DNA of 33,017 bases from Byssochlamys sp. IMV 00236 (GCA_001931875.2 MSJH02000451.1:1-33017), one strand, 5' to 3'; positions 1-9,960 are shown, numbered from the stretch's first letter. Numbers and translations: made by a program. Notes: generated by a model not told the origin, from the letters alone.

Positions 1-155
1 CAAGAAGAGGACCAAGAAGAGAACCAAGAAGAGGACCAAGAAGAGGACCAAGAAGAGAACCAAGAAGAGAACCATCAAGAAGAAAGCGAAGAGGAACTTC
101 GAGAAGAAAACAAAGAGAAACAAGAGGAGGAACTTCGAGAAGAAAACAAAGAGGA
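1..155 (+). repeat. Imperfect 12-bp coding tandem repeat (QEED/QEEN) plus a duplicated unit of about 30 bp
   Basis: Six copies of a 12-bp unit, CAAGAAGAGGAC or CAAGAAGAGAAC, fill 1-72. They alternate at one base, which switches the last residue between Asp and Asn. A second unit starting GAGGAACTTCGAGAAGAAAA occurs twice between about 88 and 155. Both repeat lengths are multiples of three, so copy-number change keeps the frame. The array is cut by the window start, so its true length is unknown. Confidence 0.85.
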
Positions 156-702
156 ACAAGGAGAGATAACTATCTGCGATGGTCGAGAGATATGTGATTG
201 CGAGGACAATAGTGATCTAGTTAAGGAGGAGGTGAACAACACAGACAGACAGGAATCTATCAGTAGCCTAACGAGTGAGCAAAATAAGCCTGAAGAGCAT
301 GAAGAGAACAAGTGTGATAATGAATTTGAAAAGCATGCCAAAGTATGTCTACCTGACTTGATGGATACTCCTAAAAAGAGACACTCTATGATGGTCATAC
401 CCAACAGACCAAACAATGGTATCAAGACACAGCAAAGAAAATCACAACAGAGTCATCTAAGTTACATACCTATGTCTGTCAAACGTCTTTCGATGGTTCG
501 TTCGCCTGTTGATACACTTGAAGGCTATTCATCTGAGTCAAGTACGAGTAGTGGGAGTAGTAGTACACATAGTCATCAGAATGCATTTGAAAGTAAAATA
601 CCTAAATTCATGGATAAAGCGGTGACCATCAAGCGTGTATCGAGTGTTGGAAGTAAATTACCCAAGAGAAAGAGTTATGCAGCCCCAGTTTATGAACACT
701 AA
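1..702 (+). CDS. C-terminal part of an unknown Glu-rich, low-complexity protein (5' truncated by window edge)
   Basis: The frame is open from base 1 to the TAA at 700-702, so this is the last 233 codons of a larger gene. The first 24 codons are an imperfect tandem of QEED/QEEN/QEEN-like units. They are followed by two near-identical units reading EELREENKEKQ and EELREENKEEQ (about 88-155). The rest is polar and probably disordered: a Ser-rich run (SSESSTSSGSSS, about 530-575), then a basic tail with SKIPKF and SKLPKRKSY, which could be phosphorylation or interaction motifs. No catalytic domain is visible and I do not recognise the family. Nothing suggests a frameshift. An AATAAA-like polyadenylation signal overlaps the stop (TAATAAAT). 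The coding call is firm because the frame is long and free of stops; the function is unknown. Confidence 0.7.
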   Translation, partial: QEEDQEENQEEDQEEDQEENQEENHQEESEEELREENKEKQEEELREENKEEQGEITICDGREICDCEDNSDLVKEEVNNTDRQESISSLTSEQNKPEEHEENKCDNEFEKHAKVCLPDLMDTPKKRHSMMVIPNRPNNGIKTQQRKSQQSHLSYIPMSVKRLSMVRSPVDTLEGYSSESSTSSGSSSTHSHQNAFESKIPKFMDKAVTIKRVSSVGSKLPKRKSYAAPVYEH

Positions 703-870
703 TAAATTTTAATTATTCAAAATACAGCGCGTTTTTGTGTGTGTGCATAAGAAATGACTCTTATTGGCTCTACAAAAAAGTGTGCATTTGTCATAAACGT
801 CACTTTTTAAACGTCATGATGCCTTCCTTTTTTTGTCCTTTTTCTTTACTTTAGATAATAATCCACATAA

Positions 871-2155
871 ATGGTAAATAAACAATACAAAGAGTAAACA
901 ATGTAAACATTTATTCTTTTTGTTTCTAGTTCAACGACGAAGACAGTTTTTCAAATTCCTTCTTTGGAGGCTTCCGTCCAAGTTTTGGAGGATTTATGAA
1001 TCCTAATAGAGGATTCTCTGAAAATTATCGTTGTTTCCCCATTGCCATGATGCAACATGGACATGATAGAGAAAACGTAAATTATGGTGGAAAAAGTAAA
1101 TGGAGCAAATGGAATCCCATTTCAAAATGAAAACTAATCAACCTTTATTAGTCATTCTTCCTCAATCAGCTTTAGAGAAACTTTGTAGGCCTACTTTGAG
1201 ATATTATAGCAAAAGAGCGTGTAGAACTTATGATTTCATATTATAGCACAACTCAATATTTCATATCCAATGTTATTTAGATTATTCAACGGTGCAGAAC
1301 GAACACATACACATGCAGGCGTGCTTGAGTTTATTGCTGAAGAGGGTCGAGTTTATCTTCCACAATGGGTAAGATAAAACGATTAAGGAGTAAAAAGATG
1401 ATCAACCATACATATGTGTAGATGATGGAAACACTGGGCACTGAGCCTGGAAGTATTATCGAAGTTAAAAATGTCACTCTGCCTCTAGGCTCCTTCGTAA
1501 AGATTCAGCCTCAATCAGCAGACTTTTTAGATATAACAGATCATCGTGCAGTGTAAAGTGATTGTGATGGATAAAAAGTGATTAGGAATTGATTCATTTG
1601 CTATAGATTAGAAAAGGCCTTACGTAACTTTTCGACATTGACTGTGGACGATATCATACAGATTAATTATAACAACAAGGTGTATGAAATCAAAGTGCTG
1701 GAAGTCAAGCCATCAAATGAAGAACATTTGGGTATATCTATTGTCGAAACTGATCTCGAAGTCGACTTTGCTCCGCCAGTAGGTTACGTTGAGCCATCAC
1801 AGCCGGTGCAGACAGTGGTAAAAAAAAAGAAGAGATGTATCATGATTGCAGCTATTAAATTGTTTATTTATCTTTGCAGAAAAGTCAAATGGTCATTGAT
1901 CTTCCTAAACCTGTCAAGACAGGATTCACAGCATTCCAAGGTGGAGGACAGAGTCTTCGAGGAAAGAGTAAACCAAACACGACAGATGAAAGCGATGCAG
2001 AGAACGGACAAGACGACGGTCCCCTCGATTTACCTTTTGGAACACTTTACTTTGGATTCCCCATCATTCCTCCACCCTCATCTAATGCCAATGATCAAAA
2101 TGAAAAGCCTACATTTACAGGAACAGGCCAAACATTAAGAAGCAAAAAGAAATAA
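871..2155 (+). CDS. UFD1: Ubiquitin fusion degradation protein UFD1 (CDC48/p97 cofactor)
   Basis: UFD1 pairs with NPL4 to recruit ubiquitylated substrates to the CDC48/p97 ATPase in ER-associated and nuclear degradation. Seven exons give 313 aa: 871-873, 930-1095, 1152-1184, 1247-1368, 1422-1552, 1607-1817 and 1880-2155. All junctions are GT-AG and every phase agrees. Landmark matches to the family's double-psi barrel domain include YRCFPIAMM, GGKIILPQSALEKLSQLNISYPMLF across two introns, HAGVLEFIAEEGRVYLPQW, SFVKIQPQSADFLDI and the NF.TLTVDDII stretch. The C-terminal tail has two F.G.GQ(S/T)LR motifs (FQGGGQSLRG and FTGTGQTLRS), as in other UFD1 proteins. The length fits the family. Exon 1 would be the ATG alone, because the second exon opens directly at FNDEDSF after TTTCTAG; another 5' exon cannot be excluded. 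The 3' end converges on the next gene, leaving 28 bp between stop codons. Confidence 0.93.
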
Positions 2156-2183
2156 AAAATATAGACACTGCTTTTGTTTTTAT

Positions 2184-3739
2184 TTAGCGTAGTTCATCGT
2201 TATGTAACTGCCTACACCAAGTTTGAATGATACGGGCAGCGTAAAGGGAACGAGGGGACCAAGCGATGTAGCTGATGTGGCGTCCACCAGGGAATAAGAC
2301 AAGTGTACATGGATTCTTGTGTCGTGCTAAAAGCATCGTTATTTAAAGCCCTTTTTTGCATATGCATTTTTTTCTTACCTTCATCAAATTGCTTTTTGAA
2401 CTTGACAGACACGTCTGAGTTTACCAAGGCATCTCTTTGACCAGCCAAGACCAAGTAAGGCACACAATCTTTAGTTTGTTGAATGACAGTAGTTGGAGAG
2501 TGCTTGTTTAAAAAGTCCATGTTGACATCGGAAAGCATAGCAACTTGTTTTGAAAAGTAATTGATCATATTGGAATATGTAAGGTCAAGGACACCATTAA
2601 CGGAAACAACACCACGACATGAAGTATCGACCTGTTCAAAACCTGGTTGGTATTGAGGGTCATTCGCTGTAAGTGAAGCCATGGCGGCCAAATGTGCGCC
2701 TGCAGAATCGCCTGAAAAGACAATAAAGTCAGGATCACCACCAAAGGAGGCAATATTTTGTCTTGTCCATCGAATTGCACGCTTGACATCAATCAAATGA
2801 TTAGGATATGCACTCTTTGGTGCCAGACGGTATCCAATATTGACAATGATCTATAAAAAAAATTAGAAAGAGTAGAGATAACCTTTTCTTTATTTGTACC
2901 CAATCATCTTCTGAAACCAACAGTTTTTCATAAGGGTAAAAGATGTCCTTTCTGCCACCTCGCCAAGCTCCACCGTGAACATGGATCAAAACAGGTCTTG
3001 GTTTAGTTGATTTCTTGTTGCTGGTAATGACATCCAACATAAGTTTACGAGGTTGATCAAAATCCTGATTACTATTATCCAACGCGTCTCTAAGTTCCTC
3101 ACTGGTGGCGTATGTAACTATAGAATCAAAGTTGCATAAATTTGCATATGTGTGCGTCATGAATACATACTGTTTGGATGAATAACAAGATTAGGAGGCC
3201 TCCAGAAAGGGTTCATTAAGCTTTTGAATAACTCTAGACTGTCATTGGAAGAGCATAAGAAAGAGAGACGCCAGAGATAAACGTATAATTTACCTCATGA
3301 AACTTTGAAGGCCCTTGTAACCTTTTCTATCAATCACTCTGATAGCTGTTTCAGCTATTTCCTTTTCTTCCAACATCTCATAAAAGAGCTTTCCCATACC
3401 GATAATCGTAGCGATATCAACAAAATACATGACCCAACTGAGAAGGTAAGCTAAAAAGGATGTTTTAATTATTGTATATATGATAAAGGGTCTCTTTCAT
3501 TTACCAAAACCGCCACAAAACTTAACAACTTGTATAAGAAATATCTTGAATATAATGAAATGAAGTGATAGTTCAGTAACTGTTGAGGTAAGCAAGATTT
3601 CAGCCAATGCCACGTATTGTCCTTTGAGCTTTCTAATGTCTATTATATTAAATGCCCCTGCAGTGGCAAAGGCTAGTATGGCCACTTCTATAATATATAA
3701 AGTAGCTACACTAGCCGTGAATAAGTTGGCAATAGACAT
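2184..3739 (-). CDS. Membrane-anchored alpha/beta-hydrolase (Abhydrolase_3-type carboxylesterase)
   Basis: A serine hydrolase of the HGG(A/G)W-oxyanion family, probably an ester hydrolase at an internal membrane; the substrate is unknown. Six exons on the minus strand give 430 aa: 3505-3739, 3294-3450, 3171-3238, 2900-3117, 2379-2850 and 2184-2326. Each junction is GT-AG and in phase. The first 130 or so residues hold about three hydrophobic segments, followed by the catalytic domain. This has the oxyanion motif HVHGGAWRGGR, the nucleophile elbow GDSAGAH, the acid region VLAGQRDALV and the late His in FPGGRHISY, so the Ser-Asp-His triad is complete. Reading through the last intron gives a wrong C-terminus; splicing restores the His. 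The topology resembles isoprenylcysteine methylesterase-like and other lipid esterases, but the sequence does not settle which. The start is the first ATG of the hydrophobic exon. Confidence 0.9.
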
Positions 3740-4248
3740 AGCTTTAGTATATAAAAAAAAAAAGAAAGAGAAGCAAGAGGGAAACTAGTTTTATACATGT
3801 GTGTAGACGGCGTTTAAACTTCTATTTGGTGTATTTGCATATGAGCCAAACGCTCGACTGCTGCCAGACTAGTGACTGTTGTATTGTAGTTGTTTACTTT
3901 TAGGGAATTGCTAGGGACACGCAAATGTGTAACTGTACATACAGTTCTGGTCTCCGCTATTTCTTCGCACTGCTTGAGCTTAAAATTTTGTGCGTTCCTC
4001 CCAAATAGGAAGATAGTTCTTTGAATATGAGTAAGCAGTACTTTGCTGTTTACTTTCCTATTTACTTAGCACTTCCTAGCAAGGCTTAATACTACCCTTA
4101 TATTCTAAAGCAGTATTATTTTATATTATACCATACGTACATATTCAGATTTACATGATGAAAGTATGCTAAGTAAGATAAGCTGATGGACTATTAGCAT
4201 ATGATTTCATTAAGGTTTTCAGCTTTTTTTATAAATGCCCTCCGTATA
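3740..4248. other. Intergenic: esterase 5' flank, no gene seen
   Basis: This is the upstream region of the hydrolase gene on the minus strand, running into the 3' end of the transposase relic. It is AT-rich with many stops in all frames. An A/G-rich tract (3748-3775) lies directly before the hydrolase ATG. I looked for terminal inverted repeats of the neighbouring transposon here and found none by eye. Confidence 0.5.
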
Positions 4249-6232
4249 TTCTTTCTGAGGCTTTATTTTGTCCCATTTTCATACATGCCGTAATTACTCC
4301 TCCATCTATGATTGGCCCATTCCAGCTTGAGCTTTTTATTAATTTTGACTGTTCCCCAGTGACAGCCTCCAACATGCTGTAAAACTAATGGCTGTGGTAT
4401 GTTTTTTTTTTTTTTTTTTGTCTTTTGGGCCTTCAAATGGCAAGTATAAAAGCGGAGGCTCGATAAAGTTGCCGTTGGGCAGTAATGTTACGTTGCATGG
4501 ATAAACTACAGTTGGGACTCTATAGGTATCCACTGCAAGTTGAGCGCATTGTGGCGTACTGAACCAATACTCGAGTGGACAAAAGCTTACTTTTCTTCCA
4601 CTGTCTATGGCTTCAAGTCCAGACGAGACGGACCTTTCAAGTCTTTCGAGATCAAACATTGTTGCAAAATATTTTGAATATATGCCTCTGTTCTTGTAAA
4701 AGCATTGAAGCATATCCCACTTAACTTCCCAAAATAAGTCTTGATTGCCTTTGATATTTGCTGCCAGGGATCTGAATCCACAAAAGCCATTTGCACCTAC
4801 GTCTGCTGTTTCAAGGATACATTCTCTAGGAATGTCAGGATGAACAAAAAAAAAGAGTTTTCATCGTCATATTTCATTCTATGGAAAATAGTCAATATTT
4901 TAGCGACAATAATGCTTTGCTTTTATAATACTTTTTCTTTTCGTTGTTAACGATTCTATCTTCTAAATCTCTTTTGAATGGCCAGACGTAATCAATGGTA
5001 CCATACTGGGAATTACGCTGCTTGCTGTCTGTTCTCGATAAAGCAGTTTCGCTTTCTTTAGCTTTTTTTTCAGCTATTTCAAAACTGGAGAGCAACCATT
5101 TTCCCGCTGTTGATTTCATGCGACCTTTAACGATAGCTGCAGCTACATAATCAACATCATCTATATCCTGCTGCTTTATACTTCTCTAATGACCTTGTCA
5201 GATCATCAAGTAAATCCTCTCTTTGTTGATCATTGTGTAAGAAGGATAGCTTTTCCCAGAGTTTTTCATTAAAGGAGATCTTCCTTCTTTGGGCTGTTTC
5301 TTTTGATCCTTCAGTCTTCATCTGATCCACTTTATAACCGCAAGCTCATGTAAGTAAGAACATTATTTTAATGATCAACAAATACCTCTGTTGTAGTTTA
5401 AAAACCACCTACTGGGTATGTATTGGAGATCCACAGCAGGCCCATCGGCTTTCATCATGTGTTGACAAGGAAGTCCAAAATTTAACCTTGAGAGGCAATC
5501 GCATTGATATTGTTCTCCGGGGATTTCGTTTTTCCAGGCAAGGTGTAACTCGAATCGTATTTTGTAAATAGCGAAAAAGCATACCTTTCCGAAAAGATGG
5601 CCTATAGCTTGAGTTTCTTTCTCGCTGAAAATCGGCGTGCTGTTCGTTTCTTTAAGCATCTCTTCTTTTTCCGATTCCATCTATAATACAACATTAGAAT
5701 TTTGTGACATTTTAGATAATTTCGCTTACGGATTTTTGCATAACCATATGGATTGCCTTAATGTTCTATAAAAGTGGATTTTCATACCAAAATACGTTTG
5801 TTGGTTTGGGACTTTTCAGAGAAAAAGTTTATAAAGCTCAAAAAAAGAGGGGAAAAAGAGAAAGAATGGCAGGTTCACATTTTATACCATAATTGTCAGA
5901 TCTGAGTCAATTGCAACTCAGTGATCTGACTGTGGACAGTTGTGATAGAGATATTCAACGACTTTGTTTAATTCAGCTATTTCTTTGCTCTTGATGAGGA
6001 AACATCCAGCTATTTCTGAAGTTAAATGCTTGGATACGTGCCAGACACAAAGCATATGGATGGACTTTGGGAGAATGTTCTCGATTGAGTTTATCAAAGC
6101 TTTCTGGTTATCCGTAACGAAAGCTTCTACGTTTCGTAGAATCCAGACCAGTTCATGCATGGTTTTATGCGCGAGAGCTGATTCAATATCGTTAACAGGC
6201 ACACCTGTCTTTTCGACAAGAGATATAAGCAA
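4249..6232 (-). pseudogene. Relic of a Mutator/FAR1-like transposase with a C-terminal OTU-type cysteine peptidase domain
   Basis: Broken minus-strand frames line up in the order of a MULE/FAR1-like transposase. (1) 6232-5918: end of a DDE-type domain, with FVTDNQKALINSIENILP followed by LCVWHVSKHL, typical of MULE transposases. (2) 5680-5375: a SWIM-type zinc finger, C-x-C ... GLPCQH. (3) About 5340-4892: a charged linker with a KGR..STA motif and SSFEIAEKKAKE. (4) About 4805-4290: an OTU-like peptidase with the Asp/Cys box DVGANGFCGFR at 4769-4804 and the distal catalytic His in GGCHWGTVK near 4350-4370. Stops and frameshifts separate the blocks, and the N-terminal part with the first catalytic Asp is missing. 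An 18-T run at 4402-4419 shifts the frame between the OTU core and its His. No terminal repeats or target-site duplication were found. Family placement rests on remembered motifs. Confidence 0.75.
4402..4419. repeat. Poly(T) run of 18 inside the OTU domain relic
   Basis: Eighteen consecutive T (poly-A on the coding strand) turn the minus-strand frame into a Lys run and desynchronise it from the downstream GGCHW motif. This is either a slippage expansion that inactivated the gene or an assembly length error. Confidence 0.8.
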
Positions 6233-6407
6233 ACCTCATTACGAACAGATAAAATATACTGTTTTCAGAAAGAAATGCGTCGCGCTGACTTGTATTATAA
6301 AAATGCCATCAAAAGATCTCCTTGGCCCTGTCCCCGGGGTGGATATTAAGATTCCGCAGGCTTGGTTTTTTTTTGTTTGGTTTTACTTCTTTCAAAAAAA
6401 AAAAAAA

Positions 6408-6934
6408 ATGAGTCTGATTGACCTTGGCGACATTACACCAAACAACTTGGGTCAAGTCAGAGCGCTTCACAAGACCTTATTCCCTGTTAGCTACAGTGAC
6501 AACTTTTATAATGAATTATTAGAAGCCGGTGAATTTGCAAAGTTGGGTACATGTCGATATTTATATATATATATATATATATAAAAGAAACTAAACACAT
6601 TATAGCTTACTATAATGACGTCTGTGTTGGTGTTGTCTGTTGTCGTAAAGAAAAAGACGAAGATTTACCCGAGAAATACAAACTGTACATGATGACATTA
6701 GGTGTGCTGGAACCCTATCGTCGATTGGGATTAGGTACACGCTTGGTTGAACACATTTTGAAGCAATCTCAACTCTCAACGGATATCTCTCGTGTTTATT
6801 TGCACGTTCAAGTGACAAATGATGCTGCAGTTGACTTTTATAAAAAGAATCAATTTGAAGTGAAGAAGACAGAAAAAGACTATTATAAGAACATAGAACC
6901 TAGAGATGCATACCTTTTATCAAAAGAAATCTAA
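6408..6934 (+). CDS. NAA50: N-alpha-acetyltransferase 50 (GNAT family, NatE catalytic subunit)
   Basis: NAA50 acetylates N-terminal Met of nascent or completed proteins using acetyl-CoA, and in many eukaryotes it binds the NatA complex at the ribosome. Two exons, 6408-6546 and 6606-6934, give 155 aa. The junction G|GTACAT ... TTATAG|CT restores KLAYYNDVCVG, matching the family's KLAYFND block. Landmarks are LGDITPNNLGQVRALHK, FPVSYSDNFY (peptide-binding loop), YMMTLGVLEPYRRLGLGT (acetyl-CoA pyrophosphate loop, R-R-x-G-x-G), YLHVQVTNDAAVDFY and the Tyr-rich DYYKNIEPRDAY. The length fits a single GNAT domain without the metazoan tail. The ATG follows a 14-A run. The 59-bp intron contains a (TA)n tract. 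The transposase relic ends less than 180 bp upstream, so the promoter must be short or lie within it. Confidence 0.95.
6562..6583. repeat. (TA)n microsatellite inside the NAA50 intron
   Basis: About 11 TA dinucleotides occupy more than a third of the 59-bp intron, between the GTACAT donor and the TTATAG acceptor. Length changes here would alter intron size but not coding. Confidence 0.85.
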
Positions 6935-7069
6935 TAAACCTATCATGCAAGGGAGAATAGACACACACATACATCAAAAGGCACATGTGACCTTGTTTGA
7001 AACACTTGACAGAGAAAAGAAGTTTTTTTTTGTTTTCTTTTTTTCTTTCCCCCTTTTTTTATTTCAAAA

Positions 7070-7819
7070 ATGAAAGAAAAGCAGATACTTGACCCTATTC
7101 AACCGATGGAGACGACAACAAGACGATGGAAAGGATGGATTGTCTTCTTTATTGGGTTAACAAGTCTCTTTTATATGGTTGACAGACAAGATGCTTTTGT
7201 ACTCACTAATAGTCAATGTGCCATGACGAGTCAACGACCAAGTACTGTCTTACATTCAGGATTTCCTCCTATCGATAATGTGACAGGACTTACCATTTTA
7301 CCCGGTAAAGCCGCAGCTATCGCATTTGAGCCTAACCCAGCAGTGGAACGCTTAAACGTCATGGGTGGAGAAAGCTGGTGGGACAGATTGTTTCCTAATC
7401 GTCATGTTCATCTACACAGTGTTCAAGTTCCTGTACTGAGTGCCAGGAATCAAACAATTTCTGCTGTGGTGTCTATTTGTTCAGGCGAAGGAGGCAGACT
7501 GACCAGACGAAAGAGATTCCCAGATATGCAACACTGTGTATCGACCAAGGCTGTCGAGATTGAAACTGAGCCAGGCGATACGTTTGGCGTACTTGAATGG
7601 GAACCTGAAGTAGTGATCGTACTCAAGAAATCAACGAGATATTGGCTTGTTCTCGAATCTCCGAGTGTAGAAAGTTCATTTGAATGGGTCTATGCTGAAC
7701 AGCCAAGTGATGTAACCGAAAGTATTCCAGTGGCTATTCAAGGTGAGAATGGATGGCAGATGCAGCTAAAGGATACACCACCTCCAAGTGCTATTGTCAC
7801 GGTTGAAAGGCATTCTTGA
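7070..7819 (+). CDS. Unknown single-pass type II membrane or secreted protein
   Basis: An uninterrupted 249-codon frame starts at the first ATG, just after a T-rich leader typical of this genome. A short cytoplasmic N-terminus (residues 1-22, basic near TTRRWKG) precedes one hydrophobic segment of about 18 residues (WIVFFIGLTSLFYMV), then a roughly 200-residue lumenal or extracellular part. The positive-inside rule suggests type II topology. The lumenal part is rich in alternating hydrophobic residues (VHLHSVQVPVLSA, EVVIVLKKSTRYWLVLESP), consistent with a beta-sandwich. It has two likely N-glycosylation sequons (NVT and NQT) and three Cys. The YWLVLES motif is reminiscent of fungal and bacterial extracellular 'choice-of-anchor' beta domains, but this is only a resemblance. 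It follows NAA50 on the same strand with a 135-bp gap. Coding is very likely; function is not known. Confidence 0.85.
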   Translation: MKEKQILDPIQPMETTTRRWKGWIVFFIGLTSLFYMVDRQDAFVLTNSQCAMTSQRPSTVLHSGFPPIDNVTGLTILPGKAAAIAFEPNPAVERLNVMGGESWWDRLFPNRHVHLHSVQVPVLSARNQTISAVVSICSGEGGRLTRRKRFPDMQHCVSTKAVEIETEPGDTFGVLEWEPEVVIVLKKSTRYWLVLESPSVESSFEWVYAEQPSDVTESIPVAIQGENGWQMQLKDTPPPSAIVTVERHS

Positions 7820-9439
7820 ATGTTGCCCTGAATTTCCTTTAATAAAATTAAATAAAACCCAAAATTTCTCTCTGTTAAATTGCTCCCCTCCCTACATCAT
7901 CTGGCATAGATATCACGTGTCATTATCGTACCCATACAATGACATCAGACCAAACTAATAGATTTCGTTGCAGATAAATATAGATTGGTTGTGGAGTTTA
8001 ATCAAGAAGAAATTACCAATTGCTTCCATGAAAGATTCGAAAAGTGAGAACGAAGCATGAGATGAGTGCTTACACTTGCATAATCAGCATTTGAGTTGCA
8101 CGACATGTTTAAGAGAGAGATATACAATAAAATACTAAACCGGTTAGCAATCACATTCCTCTATTTTTGACGAATCTACAAGTTTAGCCAGTAGGTGAGC
8201 TTGTTGCTGGTAAATACATATGGATTAAAGGCTTCTTCAAAGTGGAGATGTAAAGATGTCATTAATCTGAAAGGTGTATACTGAAGCTTATTTTTTAAAT
8301 GATAGTTTATTAAGAACATTACTGCCTATAGAATGAAGTAACCTATGCTGAGACTTAGCGATAATAGCTAATTAGATTATGCAGTTCGGCTAATGTTGGT
8401 TACCTAAAAAAGATGAACAGCAATATCGTTCCAAGATGTCGTATTTTGTATATTTTGTATTGTAAATTTTTGAATTAGAAGAAACTGTTCAACCATTCAA
8501 CAAATGTCCATGCCAAGAGATTTGCCCTTTTTCAGAAAATTAGTGCTTCTTTTAACGGCATTAATCTCGCGTACATGCTGAAGGTGCAGAATTCTATAAT
8601 TTGGACTAATATGGTACAACTAATAAGGGCAATTGACTACAAAGTTGTTTATCGAACAATTGTACTAAATCAGTCGCATCTATACTTTGACCAAAACGAT
8701 TATAAAGAGGCTAACAAAAAAAAACAAAATGCAGAAGAAATATGCAAAATTGCAGATCATAAATAATGCAATGTCTGGTTATAAAACGTTATTCTTTTTG
8801 GTTATTCTTAAAGGTAATACAAGCTTATGCTTCTTCAATGGTACCTGAAAATGTGTTTAAATAAGGTCGGATAAACTAAACTTTTTTGTCCTCAGGGGGT
8901 AAACGTTTCTCTCTGTCTCTTCTGTTACACCAAAAAGCGCCGAACCGACATCTCCTTTAATTTGCCCTGCACTGGTTGGCATATGTGTATTACGAATCAA
9001 GTGACGGAGGAATTGATGTCGTATCCGTCATTGGTCCCTCAGACCAAGCCCAAAGATAGGCATCAAACAGCCAAAATGGGATTTTTTATCGTGAAAGCTG
9101 AAGCTAAATATAAAGTTGCATGTAAAACCTTTTCATTATTAAGTAAAGAAATTCACCAACAAGTCTCGTAAAAAAAAATGAAGCCTGTCGCGCAGTAAGG
9201 TTGGTTAATGATTGTCATTATTTGTATCTGTCAGCAATCAAGACAAGATTAGGAATAGGATATGGTGACATGCTTCTTTACAAGACTACAAACTATAAAA
9301 GGATCTGTTGCCATCTCTGCAAGAGAATAACCTGTCTAGACCTAATAAGTCAAGGTTGAAGATAATAAAAACAATAGCAATGAATGTAATATAATGAAGA
9401 CTGTTTTCAGTTATGGATAATGCTTTTTTTTTTTTTTAT
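7820..9439. other. Gene-poor region with short coding-like fragments, no confident gene
   Basis: AT-rich with scattered stops. Three stretches read like protein but have no start or context: about 7972-8049 (+) after a TTGCAG acceptor-like site (reads RLVVEFNQEEITNCFHERFEK); 8575-8766 (+), 63 codons, Asn/Lys-rich; and 8962-9171 (+), 69 codons ending in LLSKEIHQQVS. None shows a family motif, so I treat them as decayed coding or chance. No tRNA-like A/B boxes were noticed. Confidence 0.35.
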
Positions 9440-9445
9440 ATGGAC

Positions 9446-9960
9446 GCCGCTGCGTTCATTTCCTTGACCCTTTCCCAATCTTGGCCCACTTTGAATATAG
9501 GATTCTGGAAAAAAGAAATAAGCGATTAGGATTAAATCTGCGATATTAAATTTTATTGGGTGCAGTTTTTTTTTCGGTAAAACAACGGATCTTGATATCA
9601 CGGAACTACGACCATTTATTATATATTCTTATCCATTGCTGCAGAGTAAAGGGCTGGTCAGAAGAAGAACCTAACCTATCCTATGAGTCATAGCTACTAT
9701 AAAAAGAATATTCATCAAATAGGCCTGCTCTTCCTTTTTGTTCTTCTTTCTGGTCAAAGCGCGCTCTTCCAAAAAAATTTTCTTGGGATCCATGTGAGAC
9801 ATATCTCCGAAAGTGTACAGAAAATAATAAAAAACCTTCGGCCCTTTGATCCCACTTTTCTCAGTGGATAAAGATAGCTGCTCATATTCCAGGTTTATAA
9901 ACCCACCCTTTTCTATAATTGTATACACGTGAGGTTGTACATCTGATCGTTGAAACAGCT
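9446..9960 (-). pseudogene. Possible decayed multi-exon gene (unidentified)
   Basis: Several minus-strand segments look coding but are broken by stops. About 9800-9695 reads FGRARFDQKEEQKG then GLFDEYSFYSSYDS. After a TAG, about 9670-9620 reads SSSDQPFTLQQWIRIYNKW. After a good acceptor (TTTTTTCCAG) at 9506, the frame reads NPIFKVGQDWERVKEMNAAASI and stops. The composition and splice-like acceptor suggest an old gene, possibly a small co-chaperone-like or mitochondrial protein, but I cannot name it and the alignment of pieces is inferred. Confidence 0.3.

Noticed and set aside
75..425. 116-codon minus-strand frame with Ser/Phe repeats
   Set aside because: Antisense shadow of the Glu-rich tandem repeat coding region.
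1638..2138. UFD1 frame reading through into KKKKRCIMIAAIKLF
   Set aside because: This is intron 6 read as coding; splicing at 1817/1880 restores the family C-terminus.
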